A stretch of DNA of 64,000 nucleotides, taken from the NCBI RefSeq assembly GCF_015864665.1, contig NZ_JADYWU010000002.1, positions 534,212-598,211 on the forward strand. The letters are read 5' to 3'. The translations under genes were made by a program, and so were the position numbers. The notes beneath the pieces are model-generated. The model ran no database searches. It had not been told where the DNA came from and saw nothing but the letters and a program-made list of their open reading frames with translations. Source of the stretch: Salinibacterium sp. SWN167. GTDB taxonomy: Bacteria; Actinomycetota; Actinomycetes; Actinomycetales; Microbacteriaceae. Below, in pieces: positions 45,085-53,852 of this stretch (positions within the stretch are counted from its first letter, which is position 1; each line of letters begins with the position of its first letter).

Positions 45085-45872
45085 TACAGCGGTGTTGTGT
45101 AGGCGGAGCTGATTCCGCCATCGACGATGAACGTCGAAGCGGTAATGAATGACGAGTCATCGCTGGCGAGGAAGGCAACGGCAGCGGCGAGTTCGTCGGC
45201 TTCCGCGAAGCGTCCCATGGGGATGTGGACGAGGCGGCGAGCGGCACGTTCAGGATCCTTCGCAAAGAGCTCTTGGAGGAGGGGAGTGCTCGTGGGGCCG
45301 GGGCAGAGTGCATTGACTCGAATTCCCTCCCGGGCGAACTGCACACCCAACTCACGGCTCATCGCCAGCACGCCACCCTTCGATGCCGTGTATGAAATCT
45401 GGCTGGTCGCCGATCCCATGATAGCGACGAAGGATGCCGTATTAATGATCGAGCCCTTGCCCTGGGCGACCATGTGGCGAAGCGCGGCGCGGCAGCAGAG
45501 GTACACCGACTTGAGGTTGACGTCTTGCACTTTCTCCCACGCGGGCAATTCGGTGGTGACGATCGAGTCGTCCTCGGGCGGCGAAATTCCGGCGTTGTTG
45601 AAGGCGATGTCGACCGAGCCGTAGGTGCTCGCGGTGGTGTCGAAGAGTTCATTGACCTGCGCTTCATCGGTCACATTTACCTTGATGAAGTGGCCGCCCA
45701 CGAGCTCAGCGGCAGCGAGCCCGGTTGTCTCATCCATGTCACCGATGATGACGGTCGCACCTTCAGCGGCGAAACGACGTGCGGTAGCAAGACCGATACC
45801 GCTCGCTCCGCCGGTGATGACGGCGACCTTGCCAGCGAGGCGCTGTGTGAGGTCAATAGGGGTGATGCTCAT
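45084..45872 (-). CDS. SDR-family NAD(P)-dependent oxidoreductase, candidate alcohol-oxidising step
   Basis: 262 residues. VITGGASGIGLATA near residue 16, NNAGISPPEDDS, the catalytic Ser in NTASFVAIMGS, YTASKGG (Tyr and Lys), and a C-terminus of the classical type. It lies between the aldehyde dehydrogenase and the FCD regulator with 34- and 1-base junctions. In the bacterial Puu pathway an FAD oxidase (PuuB) acts at this point; here none is present. The SDR may oxidise the hydroxyl of gamma-glutamylethanolamide to an aldehyde. That role is inference from operon content. Confidence 0.88.
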   Translation of the reverse strand: MSITPIDLTQRLAGKVAVITGGASGIGLATARRFAAEGATVIIGDMDETTGLAAAELVGGHFIKVNVTDEAQVNELFDTTASTYGSVDIAFNNAGISPPEDDSIVTTELPAWEKVQDVNLKSVYLCCRAALRHMVAQGKGSIINTASFVAIMGSATSQISYTASKGGVLAMSRELGVQFAREGIRVNALCPGPTSTPLLQELFAKDPERAARRLVHIPMGRFAEADELAAAVAFLASDDSSFITASTFIVDGGISSAYTTPL

Positions 45873-45905
45873 TCGGTGCTCCTTGAATAGGAAGGGGTGA
45901 ATTTG

Positions 45906-47267
45906 TCAGTCGACAGCGATGAAAACATTTTTGGTTTCGGTGAAGTTCAGTGGAGCATCCGGGCCGAGTTCGCGACCGAGACCGGATTGCTTGAAGCCGC
46001 CGAAAGGGGTCGAGTACCGCACGGAGGAGTGCGAATTGACCGACAGGTTGCCGGCCTCGACACCACGAGAAACCCGGATAGCGCGGCTGACATCGCGCGT
46101 CCAGATGGAGCCCGAGAGCCCATACTCAGAATCGTTGGCCAACTGCAGCGCATCGGACTCGTCATCGAACGGGAGGACCGTCACTACCGGCCCGAAAATC
46201 TCGTCGGTCACGCAACGGTCGCTGCGTGACTCTGGAGTCAGCACTGTAGGCGCGAACCAGAAGCCTGGGCCGTCGGGCGCGCTGCCGCGGAACGCGACGG
46301 GCGCATCCGCCGGAACGTAGGACTGCACCGAAGCCAAGTGCTTGGCGGAGACCAGCGGACCCATTTCAGTTGCTTCGTCATGGGGGTCGCCAACGCGCAC
46401 ACCAGCAACGGCAGGCTCTAGAAGTTCCATGAAGCGGTCGTAGGCGCTGCGTTCGACGAGGATGCGGCTGCGGGCGCAGCAATCTTGGCCCGCGTTTTCG
46501 AAGACTCCGTAGGGTGCCGCAGCGGCCGCCTTTTCTAGGTCGGCATCCGCGAACACGATGTTGGCACTCTTGCCGCCGAGCTCGAGCGTGACGCGCTTCA
46601 CTTGGTCAGCGCAGCCGGCCATGATCTGCTTGCCCACGGCGGTCGACCCGGTGAAGACAACTTTGCGCACCGTGGGGTTGGTCACGAAGCGCTCGCCGAC
46701 GACGGAACCCTTGCCGGGGAGCACCTGGAACAGTCCTTCGGGCAGTCCAGCTTCGAGAGCGAGTTCGCCCAGCCGGATGCTCGTGAGTGGCGTCCACTCG
46801 GCGGGCTTCAGCACCACGGCATTGCCCGCAGCGAGGGCCGGAGCGAATCCCCACGCCGCAATCGTCATCGGAAAGTTCCACGGCGTAATCACGCCAACGA
46901 CGCCGAGCGGCTCGTGAAAGGTGAGGTTGATACCGCCAGCGACGGGAATCTGCTGGCCGAACATCCGCTCGGGGGCCGCAGCGTAATAGTTGAGAACGTC
47001 GCGCACATGGCCGGCTTCCCACCGAGCCTGAGAGATCGGATGCCCGGAGTTGCTGACTTCCAGCGAGGCAAGATTCTCGAGGTCGCCGTCTACGGTCTGC
47101 GCGAAGCGACGCAACAGGAGCGCCTTGTCGGCGGGGGAGACGCGAGCCCACGCCTTCTGGGCGACGGCGGCGCGGGCGATTGCCGCATCCGTCGCTTCGA
47201 TATCGAGCAGATCGACAGAGCCGATCTCGGCCTCAGTTGCGGGGTTGATGACGGTATAGGTGCTCAC
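45906..47267 (-). CDS. NAD(P)-dependent aldehyde dehydrogenase (PuuC-like role)
   Basis: 453 residues with a GTG start overlapping the hydrolase stop (GTGA). PWNFPMTIAAW (129-139), the general base Glu229 in LELGGKSANI and the catalytic Cys263 in NAGQDCCARSR. Slightly shorter at the N-terminus than typical ALDHs (about 480-500). In this operon it should oxidise the gamma-glutamyl aldehyde to the acid, as PuuC does in putrescine breakdown. Confidence 0.92.
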   Translation of the reverse strand: MSTYTVINPATEAEIGSVDLLDIEATDAAIARAAVAQKAWARVSPADKALLLRRFAQTVDGDLENLASLEVSNSGHPISQARWEAGHVRDVLNYYAAAPERMFGQQIPVAGGINLTFHEPLGVVGVITPWNFPMTIAAWGFAPALAAGNAVVLKPAEWTPLTSIRLGELALEAGLPEGLFQVLPGKGSVVGERFVTNPTVRKVVFTGSTAVGKQIMAGCADQVKRVTLELGGKSANIVFADADLEKAAAAAPYGVFENAGQDCCARSRILVERSAYDRFMELLEPAVAGVRVGDPHDEATEMGPLVSAKHLASVQSYVPADAPVAFRGSAPDGPGFWFAPTVLTPESRSDRCVTDEIFGPVVTVLPFDDESDALQLANDSEYGLSGSIWTRDVSRAIRVSRGVEAGNLSVNSHSSVRYSTPFGGFKQSGLGRELGPDAPLNFTETKNVFIAVD

Positions 47268-48007
47268 GCGAGAGCCTTTCGGTAGTGGCGGGCCGCTTCA
47301 ACGAGACCCTCGAACAGTCGGATGTCTTCTGGCGCTGCCTCGGGATGCCATTGCACGGCAACCACGAAGGTTGCGGACGGTAGTTCGACAGCTTCAATAA
47401 CGTCGTCGCTCGTGCGTGCCGTGACGACGAGCCCGTCGGCGAGGCGATCGATTGCTTGGTGGTGGTAGAGGGGCACTACGAGGGGGTCGGTTTGCCCGCC
47501 GAGCACCTGATCGATCTGCGAATCGGCCTCGATGGCGACGGGAAGGTGGCTGAAGTTGCCGCCACCTAATTGATAGTTTCCGTGGCCAACAACCTCAGGA
47601 AGGTGCTGGTGCAGGGTGCCACCGAGAGCAACATTGAGCACTTGAGCACCCCGACAAATGCCGAGGAATGGCAGGTCGGCATCGAGTGCTTGGTGCATGA
47701 GCTCGTCTTCCCACGCATCACGATCGAGTCGAGGTTCGTCGGTTGTCGGGTGGGGTTCTTGGCCATAGCGTGCTGGGTCGAAGTCTTTGCCCCCGGTGAT
47801 GATGAGGCCGTCGAGCCCCTGAAGCACCCGGCGGGCAATTTCTGGGCTTACCGGCTGCGGCGGAAGAAGCACCGCGATACCGCCAGCGCGAGTGACAGCC
47901 TCGAAGTAGGCCTTCGGCAAAAACGCCGCCGGAACATCCCATACGCCCGTCTGCGCTTGTTCGAGGTAGGTGGTCAGGCCGATAAGGGGCCGATCAGAGT
48001 CGCTCAA
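47264..48007 (-). CDS. PuuD-like gamma-glutamyl amide hydrolase (class I GATase fold)
   Basis: 247 residues. The start is a TTG at 48005-48007 lying inside the ligase gene (14-base overlap), followed by SDSDRPLIGLTTYLEQ. The Peptidase_C26 motifs are GLIITGGKDFDPARYG, the nucleophile Cys118 in LGICRGAQVLNVALGG, and QWHPE near the end. PuuD enzymes cut gamma-glutamyl amides such as gamma-glutamyl-GABA. In this operon it should release glutamate from the last gamma-glutamylated acid. Confidence 0.92.
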   Translation of the reverse strand: MSDSDRPLIGLTTYLEQAQTGVWDVPAAFLPKAYFEAVTRAGGIAVLLPPQPVSPEIARRVLQGLDGLIITGGKDFDPARYGQEPHPTTDEPRLDRDAWEDELMHQALDADLPFLGICRGAQVLNVALGGTLHQHLPEVVGHGNYQLGGGNFSHLPVAIEADSQIDQVLGGQTDPLVVPLYHHQAIDRLADGLVVTARTSDDVIEAVELPSATFVVAVQWHPEAAPEDIRLFEGLVEAARHYRKALA

Positions 48008-49361
48008 AGCCGCGCACCTTTTCCCAGTCAGTCACTGCCGAGTCAAAGGCAGCCAATTCGATAGCGGCGTAGTTGAGGTAGTGGTCGACTACTTCATCGC
48101 CGAACGCTTCGCGGGCGAAAGTGGATGCCGCGAAGAGTTCCGTAGCTTCCCGCAGTGATGCAGGCACCCGTGGAACATCGCTGGTGTACGCATTGCCTTC
48201 GAACGCGTCGTCGAGTTCAAGCTCGTTGTCGATGCCGTAGAGGCCCGCAGCGATGAGGGCACTGACGGCCAAATACTGGTTTACGTCGCCGCCAGGAACG
48301 CGATTCTCGACCCGCATTCCGTGTCCCTGGCCTACGACGCGAAGCGCGCAGGTGCGGTTGTCGAGGCCCCAGGCCAGCGCCGTCGGGGCAAAGCTCCCCG
48401 GAACGTAACGCTTGTAGGAGTTGATGTTGGGAGCGGAGAAGAGCGTCAGCTCCCGCATCACCGCAAGCTGGCCCGCAATGAAGTGGCGGAACATCTTTGA
48501 CATGCCGTGTTCGGCATCCTTGTCGGCGAAGACTGCCGTGCCATCGGTGCCGCGAAGGCTGATGTGGATGTGGCAGCTATTACCTTCCTTCTCGTTGTAT
48601 TTCGCCATGAAGGTGAGGCTCTTGCCGTGAGCATCGGCGATTTCCTTCGCACCATTTTTGTAGATCGAGTGGTTGTCGCACGTATCAAGGGCTGACGCGT
48701 AGCGGAAGCCGATCTCTTGCTGGCCAGGATTGCACTCGCCTTTCACTCCTTCGCAGTACATGCCGGCGCCATCCATGCCGTTACGGATGTCGCGAAGCAG
48801 CGGTTCCATGCGCGTAGAGGCCAGAACGTTGTAGTCGATGTTGTAGTCGGTGGCGGCTGACAGTTCGCGGTAGCCCTTCTTCCAGGCCTCGCGGTAACTG
48901 TCGTCAAAGACGATGAATTCGAGTTCAGTGGCAACGAAAGTGTCGAGCCCGCGCTCGGCGAGACGCTCGAGTTGAGCTTTCAGGATCTGGCGAGGGGATG
49001 GCGCGACTGGGGTTTCGTCGTGCCACTTCAGGTCAGCGGTGACGAGCGCGGTGGCCACGAGCCACGGGGCGCGGCGCAGGGTTCCCAAATCGGGCACCAT
49101 GACCATGTCGCCGTAGCCGCGCGACCAGCTCGACATTGCGTAGCCCTCGACGGTGTTCATGTCGACGTCAACGGCTAAGAGGTAGTTGCAGCACTCCGCT
49201 CCGTGAGCGGCGGCATCCTCAAGGAAGAGTCTCGCCGAGAGACGCTTGCCCACCAGCCGCCCCTGCATGTCGGTGAAAGCCACGACAACCGTGTCGATTG
49301 CGCCGCTTGCGACGTCGTCGGTCAATTCGTCGAGCGTGAGGTTGCCTGAGCTGGGGGACAT
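47994..49361 (-). CDS. Glutamine-synthetase-like gamma-glutamylamine ligase (GlnA4/PuuA type)
   Basis: 455 residues from the ATG at 49359-49361, chosen because GAGGAG lies 6 bases upstream; the longer frame puts that site inside the protein. GS catalytic domain: ATELEFIVFDDSYREAWKKG, ECNPGQQEIGFRYA, GNSCHIHISLRG, and the Asn/Arg segment NRTCALRVVGQGHGMRVENR with GGDVNQYLA. Compared with true glutamine synthetase this is the GlnA3/GlnA4/PuuA group, which joins glutamate to amines (polyamines or ethanolamine) with ATP. The divergent ethanolamine-type permease favours ethanolamine. First gene of the operon. Confidence 0.9.
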   Translation of the reverse strand: MSPSSGNLTLDELTDDVASGAIDTVVVAFTDMQGRLVGKRLSARLFLEDAAAHGAECCNYLLAVDVDMNTVEGYAMSSWSRGYGDMVMVPDLGTLRRAPWLVATALVTADLKWHDETPVAPSPRQILKAQLERLAERGLDTFVATELEFIVFDDSYREAWKKGYRELSAATDYNIDYNVLASTRMEPLLRDIRNGMDGAGMYCEGVKGECNPGQQEIGFRYASALDTCDNHSIYKNGAKEIADAHGKSLTFMAKYNEKEGNSCHIHISLRGTDGTAVFADKDAEHGMSKMFRHFIAGQLAVMRELTLFSAPNINSYKRYVPGSFAPTALAWGLDNRTCALRVVGQGHGMRVENRVPGGDVNQYLAVSALIAAGLYGIDNELELDDAFEGNAYTSDVPRVPASLREATELFAASTFAREAFGDEVVDHYLNYAAIELAAFDSAVTDWEKVRGFERL

Positions 49362-49386
49362 TAACTTCTCCTCATTAAGCAAGTCA

Positions 49387-49408
49387 AATGGTGCGCTTTC
49401 CGACCATT
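49387..49408. promoter_or_regulatory. Inverted repeat in the ligase/permease promoter region
   Basis: AATGGT (49387-49392) and ACCATT (49403-49408) lie 10 bases apart, and ACCATT recurs near 49487. The core TGGT...ACCA recalls FCD-regulator sites, but the spacing is longer than normal. Low-confidence operator for the FCD protein of the operon. Confidence 0.3.
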
Positions 49409-49579
49409 AGAACACACCCACGCCGGTGCTGCTCGAAAATCTTCCCCATTGCCGCGGGAAATTTCTGTGGATTATGTCTAGTCAACAACCATTGATAACC
49501 GTATAGTCATCGCAAGGATTCTCCCAGCATTGTGTGATCGACCCGTCGGTGCACGCAACCAGACTGCAAAGGAAACAGG

Positions 49580-51124
49580 ATGTCCAAAGACACACTGAAC
49601 GTCTCCGGGGTGAAATACACGACGGCTGCGGCCGGGTATTTCGAGAAACGCACGCTCAAACGCACGGCGGGAATCTGGGGACTGTGGGGTCTCGCGGTCG
49701 CCGCGGTCATCTCTGGCGACTTTTCTGGCTGGAACTTTGGAATCGGCTTCGCGGGCTTTGGCGGGATGCTGATTGCCTTCGCCCTGCTGATCTTCATGTA
49801 TTACGGCATGATCTTTAGCATCGGAGAAATGGCATCCGCTATGCCGCACACGGGCGGCGCCTACTCGTTCGCTCGCGCAGCAATGGGGCCGTGGGGCGGT
49901 TTCGTCACGGGGCTCGCTGAGACGATCGAATATGTGGCTACTACGGCCGTCATCGTATATTTCTCGGCTGGCTATGCCGACTTCATTACGAGCGAGCTGT
50001 TGGGCTTCTCGCTGCCGGCGCCAGTGTGGTGGCTGATTCTTTACATCGTTTTCATCGGGCTCAACTCGGCCGGCGCCGCGATTTCATTTAAATTTGCGAT
50101 CATCGTGGCGATTGTTTCGATCACCATCCTGCTCGTCTTTTCGGTCATGGCAGCATTCTCTGGTCTTTTCAGCTGGGACAACTTGTTCAATATCGAGGCA
50201 GACCCTGGGCAATCATCCTTCTTGCCTCATGGCATCGTGCCGATCCTCTTTGCCCTTCCCTATGCCATGTGGTTCTTCTTGGGAATCGAAGAGCTGCCGC
50301 TTGCGGCGGAAGAAGCACACAACCCAGTCCGCGACATCCCCAAGGCCGGTTTGATCGCCCGCACGACGCTGATCATCACGGGTCTGTTGGTGCTCTTCCT
50401 TAACACGGGAATCGTTGGTGCTGCTGAGATTGCTACGTCGGGCGAGCCACTACTCGATGGATTCCGTGCGATCGTCGGAGACCAAGCAGCGGCGGCCCTC
50501 GCACTGTTTGCACTCATCGGGCTATTCGCGTCGTTGCAGGGGATCATGTTTGCTTACGGACGCAACATGTACTCGCTGTCTCGCGCAGGCTATTATCCGA
50601 AATTCTTGTCGCTCACTGGTAAGCGCCAGACTCCCGCTGTTGCACTCCTAGTGGGTGCGATTATCGGCTACGTCGCGTTGGTTCTCGTTGACAGCCTCGG
50701 CGGCGCCGATGGCGTCGCGGGTGCAATCGTCTTGAACATCGCGGTGTGGGGCGCTGTTATCGCTTACGTACTTCAGATGGTGTCGTTCCTGATTCTGCGC
50801 AAGAAATACCCGAACGCAAATCGCCCCTACCGCAGCCCCTGGGGTGTTCCCGGAGCTATTATCGGCGGCGTTCTTTCGTTGGCGATCTTCTTCGGCTTCT
50901 TCATCAACGAGCCCGCTCGTCCGGCGATCGGCGCCATCGCTGTGGTCTACATCGTAATGCTTGCGATTTTCGGGCTCTACGGTCGCAAGCGCCTCGTGCT
51001 CTCTCCAGAAGAGGAGTACGCGATCTCCGGTGGGCTGCACGGGGATCCTCAAAAGGAAGGGTACGGCGGTGCCGTCGAGGAAGAGCTTCTCGCTACTGAC
51101 GGTCGGGACGAGCCCCGCAGCTAA
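49580..51124 (+). CDS. Ethanolamine-type APC permease
   Basis: 514 residues, about 12 membrane segments. The start region YFEKRTLKRTAGIWGLWGLA then VISGDFSGWNFGIGFAGFGG and SIGEMASAMPHTGGAYSFAR closely follows the ethanolamine permease (Eat) group of the APC superfamily; the AETIEYVATTAVIVYF segment also fits. It is divergent from the gamma-glutamylamine ligase operon (218 bases between starts), which should process the imported amine. The C-terminal ~60 residues are polar and cytoplasmic. Uptake of ethanolamine is inferred from the family. Confidence 0.88.
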   Translation: MSKDTLNVSGVKYTTAAAGYFEKRTLKRTAGIWGLWGLAVAAVISGDFSGWNFGIGFAGFGGMLIAFALLIFMYYGMIFSIGEMASAMPHTGGAYSFARAAMGPWGGFVTGLAETIEYVATTAVIVYFSAGYADFITSELLGFSLPAPVWWLILYIVFIGLNSAGAAISFKFAIIVAIVSITILLVFSVMAAFSGLFSWDNLFNIEADPGQSSFLPHGIVPILFALPYAMWFFLGIEELPLAAEEAHNPVRDIPKAGLIARTTLIITGLLVLFLNTGIVGAAEIATSGEPLLDGFRAIVGDQAAAALALFALIGLFASLQGIMFAYGRNMYSLSRAGYYPKFLSLTGKRQTPAVALLVGAIIGYVALVLVDSLGGADGVAGAIVLNIAVWGAVIAYVLQMVSFLILRKKYPNANRPYRSPWGVPGAIIGGVLSLAIFFGFFINEPARPAIGAIAVVYIVMLAIFGLYGRKRLVLSPEEEYAISGGLHGDPQKEGYGGAVEEELLATDGRDEPRS

Positions 51125-51150
51125 GACGAGTTCCGCAACAGATTAGCTCC

Positions 51151-51192
51151 GAGCTTCCCGTCGCCCTCACCCATCCGGTCGGCGGGAAGCTC
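51151..51192 (+). terminator. Hairpin after the ethanolamine-type permease gene
   Basis: GAGCTTCCCG (51151-51160) and CGGGAAGCTC (51183-51192) are perfect 10-base arms with a 22-base loop; an outer AGCT pair extends the stem after a 2-base bulge. It sits 26 bases after the permease stop and before the sulfurtransferase gene. No T-tract follows. Confidence 0.5.
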
Positions 51193-51259
51193 AGCTAGTG
51201 CGTGTGCGCCGACGGCGGTGAATGCGATCATGGAACCACCCCAATGATCGGAGCCTCGG

Positions 51260-52120
51260 ATGCCACACCCCCTCGTTACCGCGAGCGAACTTGCCGCGCT
51301 ACTCGACAATGCGGCCACGGGTGGCACGCCGGTGAAGGTTTTGGACGTGCGCTGGAGCCTCGGCGGCCCCGCCGGGCTACCTCTCTATAGCGAGGGTCAT
51401 ATTCCGGGCGCGGTGTATGTCGACCTCGATACCGAGCTTGCCGGCCACGGCGAACCGCAGGAGGGGCGTCATCCGTTGCCTGCTGCCGCGCACTTTCAGA
51501 GCGCTGCCCGCCGCTGGGGCCTCGATGCTGGCGACACGGTTGTTGTCTACGACAACTGGAACAGTCTTGCCGCCTGCCGCGCGTGGTGGCTGCTGCGCTA
51601 CATGGGGGCTGCAGACGTGCGGGTGCTCGACGGTGCGCTCCCGGCGTGGACTGCGGCCGGGCATCCGCTCACTGAAGGAACCGACGACATGACGAACGCC
51701 ACCCCCGGGTCGATCAGCCTCAGCGCAGGGCACGAACCTGTCCTCAACGCCGATGATGCCGCCTCGCTTCCCGAGAGTGGCGTGCTGCTCGATGCGCGCG
51801 CGGGGGAGCGCTACCGCGGCGAGACCGAGCCGATCGATCCGCGCGCCGGCCACATCCCCGGGGCGATCAGCGCACCGACCTCCGGCAATTTGGATGAGGC
51901 CGGCCACTTCCTCGATTCTGACGCGCTGCGGGAGCGGTACGTGGCGCTCGGTGTCGATGTTGATCGTGCAGTAGGCGTGTATTGCGGCTCTGGTGTCACG
52001 GCGGCTCACGACGCTCTCGCGCTGACTGTCGCAGGCTTCCGTCCGGCACTCTTTCCCGGCTCATGGTCGGCGTGGGCAAACCAGCCAGAGCGTCCCGTCG
52101 CCACCGGTGCGACGCCGTAG
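51260..52120 (+). CDS. Thiosulfate/3-mercaptopyruvate sulfurtransferase
   Basis: 286 residues with two rhodanese domains. The first contains VLDVRWSLGGPAG and YSEGHIPGAVYVDLDTEL; the second has the active Cys242 in YCGSGVTAAH, flanked by AGHIPGAISAPTSGN. CGSGVTA is the usual loop of mercaptopyruvate-type sulfurtransferases. It transfers sulfur to thiophilic acceptors in the cytoplasm. It looks like an independent unit, separated from the permease by a hairpin and ending before a strong terminator. Confidence 0.92.
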   Translation: MPHPLVTASELAALLDNAATGGTPVKVLDVRWSLGGPAGLPLYSEGHIPGAVYVDLDTELAGHGEPQEGRHPLPAAAHFQSAARRWGLDAGDTVVVYDNWNSLAACRAWWLLRYMGAADVRVLDGALPAWTAAGHPLTEGTDDMTNATPGSISLSAGHEPVLNADDAASLPESGVLLDARAGERYRGETEPIDPRAGHIPGAISAPTSGNLDEAGHFLDSDALRERYVALGVDVDRAVGVYCGSGVTAAHDALALTVAGFRPALFPGSWSAWANQPERPVATGATP

Positions 52121-52164
52121 CTGGGGCATCCGCTCGGAGCATCTCGCTTCACTCCTCTTAAATA

Positions 52165-52203
52165 CGAAGGGCCCCAACATCACCACGGTGTTGGGGCCCT
52201 TCG
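52165..52203. terminator. Strong terminator between convergent genes
   Basis: Perfect 15-base stem CGAAGGGCCCCAACA (52165-52179) with TGTTGGGGCCCTTCG (52189-52203) and a 9-base loop, between the sulfurtransferase end and the APC permease end. Both strands could use it, though T-runs are short. Confidence 0.85.
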
Positions 52204-52213
52204 ATCAGGGGTG

Positions 52214-53710
52214 TTACGAAATCACATCTTGCAGCAGTTCTTCGTTGAGGTCCTTGCGAACCATCGACACGACGTAGCCGATCACCAGGGCGATGAAGGG
52301 CGACAGTACGAGGAACCAGCCGAAGGCATTGAGGCCGAACGCCGTTGCGGTCGGATCGACTCCCTCAGCGAGCGTGAGGTCACCGGCGAGGAGGCCGAAG
52401 CGTGACATCAGCAGGTACTCGGCGAGCACGAGACCGATGAATGCCAAGACCGGCGCGATCATCGTCACGAAGATGTTTTCTGTGCCCTTGTTCTTGAGGA
52501 AGAAGCTGATGATCGCGACGCAGACGAGCGCTTCGATCAGCACGATCGCCACCACGGCGAGACCACTGAACCAGAAGAACATGTTGCCGACGGGGTCGAG
52601 CTGGAACGCGGCGAACAGCACGATCACCACACCGCTAATGATCGACACGATGATGGATGCGCGACCGGGGGCTCCGCGACCGTTCACGGTTCCCACCGAG
52701 CTCGCCAGCACGCCACCGCGGCCAAGCGCGAAGAGGTAGCGGCTTGCGGCGTTCTGGAACGCGAGGAGCCCGGCGAACATGCTCGTGAGTACGAGGATGC
52801 TCATCAGCGTCGCAAGCCACGGGCCGACGTATTCGCTCGCGAGCGTGAAGAGTACAGCGGCGGGGTCTTCGAGGCCGCCTGAACGTTCGAGCGTCTGGTC
52901 AATAACGTTCGAGGCGCCCATTCCGGTAACGAGGGCGAAAGCGGTGAAGGCAAACAGCACAGTGATGAGGCCGACAGCGAGGTAGGTGGCGCGCGGTACG
53001 GCACGCTTCGGGTTGACACTTTCTTCGCCGTAGATAGCGGTTGCTTCGAAGCCGATGAAGGAGGCGAACGCGAAGGCGAACGCGATACCGGCGGAACCGG
53101 CAAGACCACCGGCAAGGATGAGATCGGGCGAGAACGATGCACCCCAGTTGAGTCCTTCTGGCCCACCGTCGGCAAGGATTGCAACAGCGGCGATCACAAG
53201 GACGATGAGTTCGGCGATCATCAGCACACCGAGCACCTTGGCGCCGATGTCGACGCGCAACAGCGAGAGTGCGGTGACGGCGATCCAGGCGAGGAGAGTC
53301 CAGGCCCACCAAGGGAGGAGCCCGACTTGCCCGGCCATGACGCCGCCGAAGAATCCGTAGATGGCGAGCTGGATAGTGAGGTACGCGAGGATCGACACGA
53401 ACGATGAGGCGATTCCGGCGTGGCGGCCGAGCCCACGACCGACGTAAGCGAAGAAGGCGCCGGTGTTGGTGACGCGTTGGCTCATCGCGGCGTAGCCGAC
53501 GCTGAACAAGAGAAGCACAATGCCGGCGAAGAGGTAGGCGCCGGGGGCGGCGGCTCCGTTACCCAGAACGATAGCGACGGGAACGGCGCCGGTCATTCCG
53601 AGAAGTGGCGCGGCCGCAGCCACGACAAAGAAGACGATTCCGATTACGCCGAGTCGCCCTTTGCGCAGGGTTCGATCGGGGCTTTCCTGGGATTTTTGGT
53701 CAAGCGCCAT
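52214..53710 (-). CDS. APC-family amino acid/amine permease
   Basis: 498 residues, about 12 membrane segments with the APC start pattern RKGRLGVIGIVFFVVAAAAPLLGM and NTGAFFAYVGRGLGR (TM2 region). The segment EATAIYGEESVNPKRAVPRAT after the central helices is typical of APC transporters of amino acids or polyamines. It lies divergent from the acetoacetate-decarboxylase-family gene, and both promoters carry a copy of the same 14-mer. It is therefore likely the uptake system for the second amine-processing set. Confidence 0.9.
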   Translation of the reverse strand: MALDQKSQESPDRTLRKGRLGVIGIVFFVVAAAAPLLGMTGAVPVAIVLGNGAAAPGAYLFAGIVLLLFSVGYAAMSQRVTNTGAFFAYVGRGLGRHAGIASSFVSILAYLTIQLAIYGFFGGVMAGQVGLLPWWAWTLLAWIAVTALSLLRVDIGAKVLGVLMIAELIVLVIAAVAILADGGPEGLNWGASFSPDLILAGGLAGSAGIAFAFAFASFIGFEATAIYGEESVNPKRAVPRATYLAVGLITVLFAFTAFALVTGMGASNVIDQTLERSGGLEDPAAVLFTLASEYVGPWLATLMSILVLTSMFAGLLAFQNAASRYLFALGRGGVLASSVGTVNGRGAPGRASIIVSIISGVVIVLFAAFQLDPVGNMFFWFSGLAVVAIVLIEALVCVAIISFFLKNKGTENIFVTMIAPVLAFIGLVLAEYLLMSRFGLLAGDLTLAEGVDPTATAFGLNAFGWFLVLSPFIALVIGYVVSMVRKDLNEELLQDVIS

Positions 53711-53743
53711 AGTGAAACTCCTCGTTGAGTTCTAAATCAAGTC

Positions 53744-53757
53744 GTCCGTATCCGAAC
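53744..53757 (-). promoter_or_regulatory. Shared 14-mer operator, copy 1 (APC permease promoter)
   Basis: Read on the minus strand: GTTCGGATACGGAC. It is 34 bases upstream of the APC permease start. It differs from copy 2 (53816) at 2 of 14 positions and belongs to the set with copies at 56156 and 60067. Confidence 0.6.
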
Positions 53758-53815
53758 GAGTTGCGTTCAACAATGGCGAAGACAGGGTGTCTTAGTCAAG
53801 CGTTTCGAGAAATTC

Positions 53816-53829
53816 ATTCGGATACGAAC
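53816..53829 (+). promoter_or_regulatory. Shared 14-mer operator, copy 2 (acetoacetate-decarboxylase-family promoter)
   Basis: ATTCGGATACGAAC, with a palindromic core TTCG-GATA-CGAA. A possible -35 (TTCGGA, 53817-53822) lies inside it, and a possible -10 (TACACT, 53840-53845) follows at 17 bases spacing. A protein bound here would block the promoter. Confidence 0.6.
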
Positions 53830-53852
53830 CGTTTTGGGCTACACTCTGGCGC

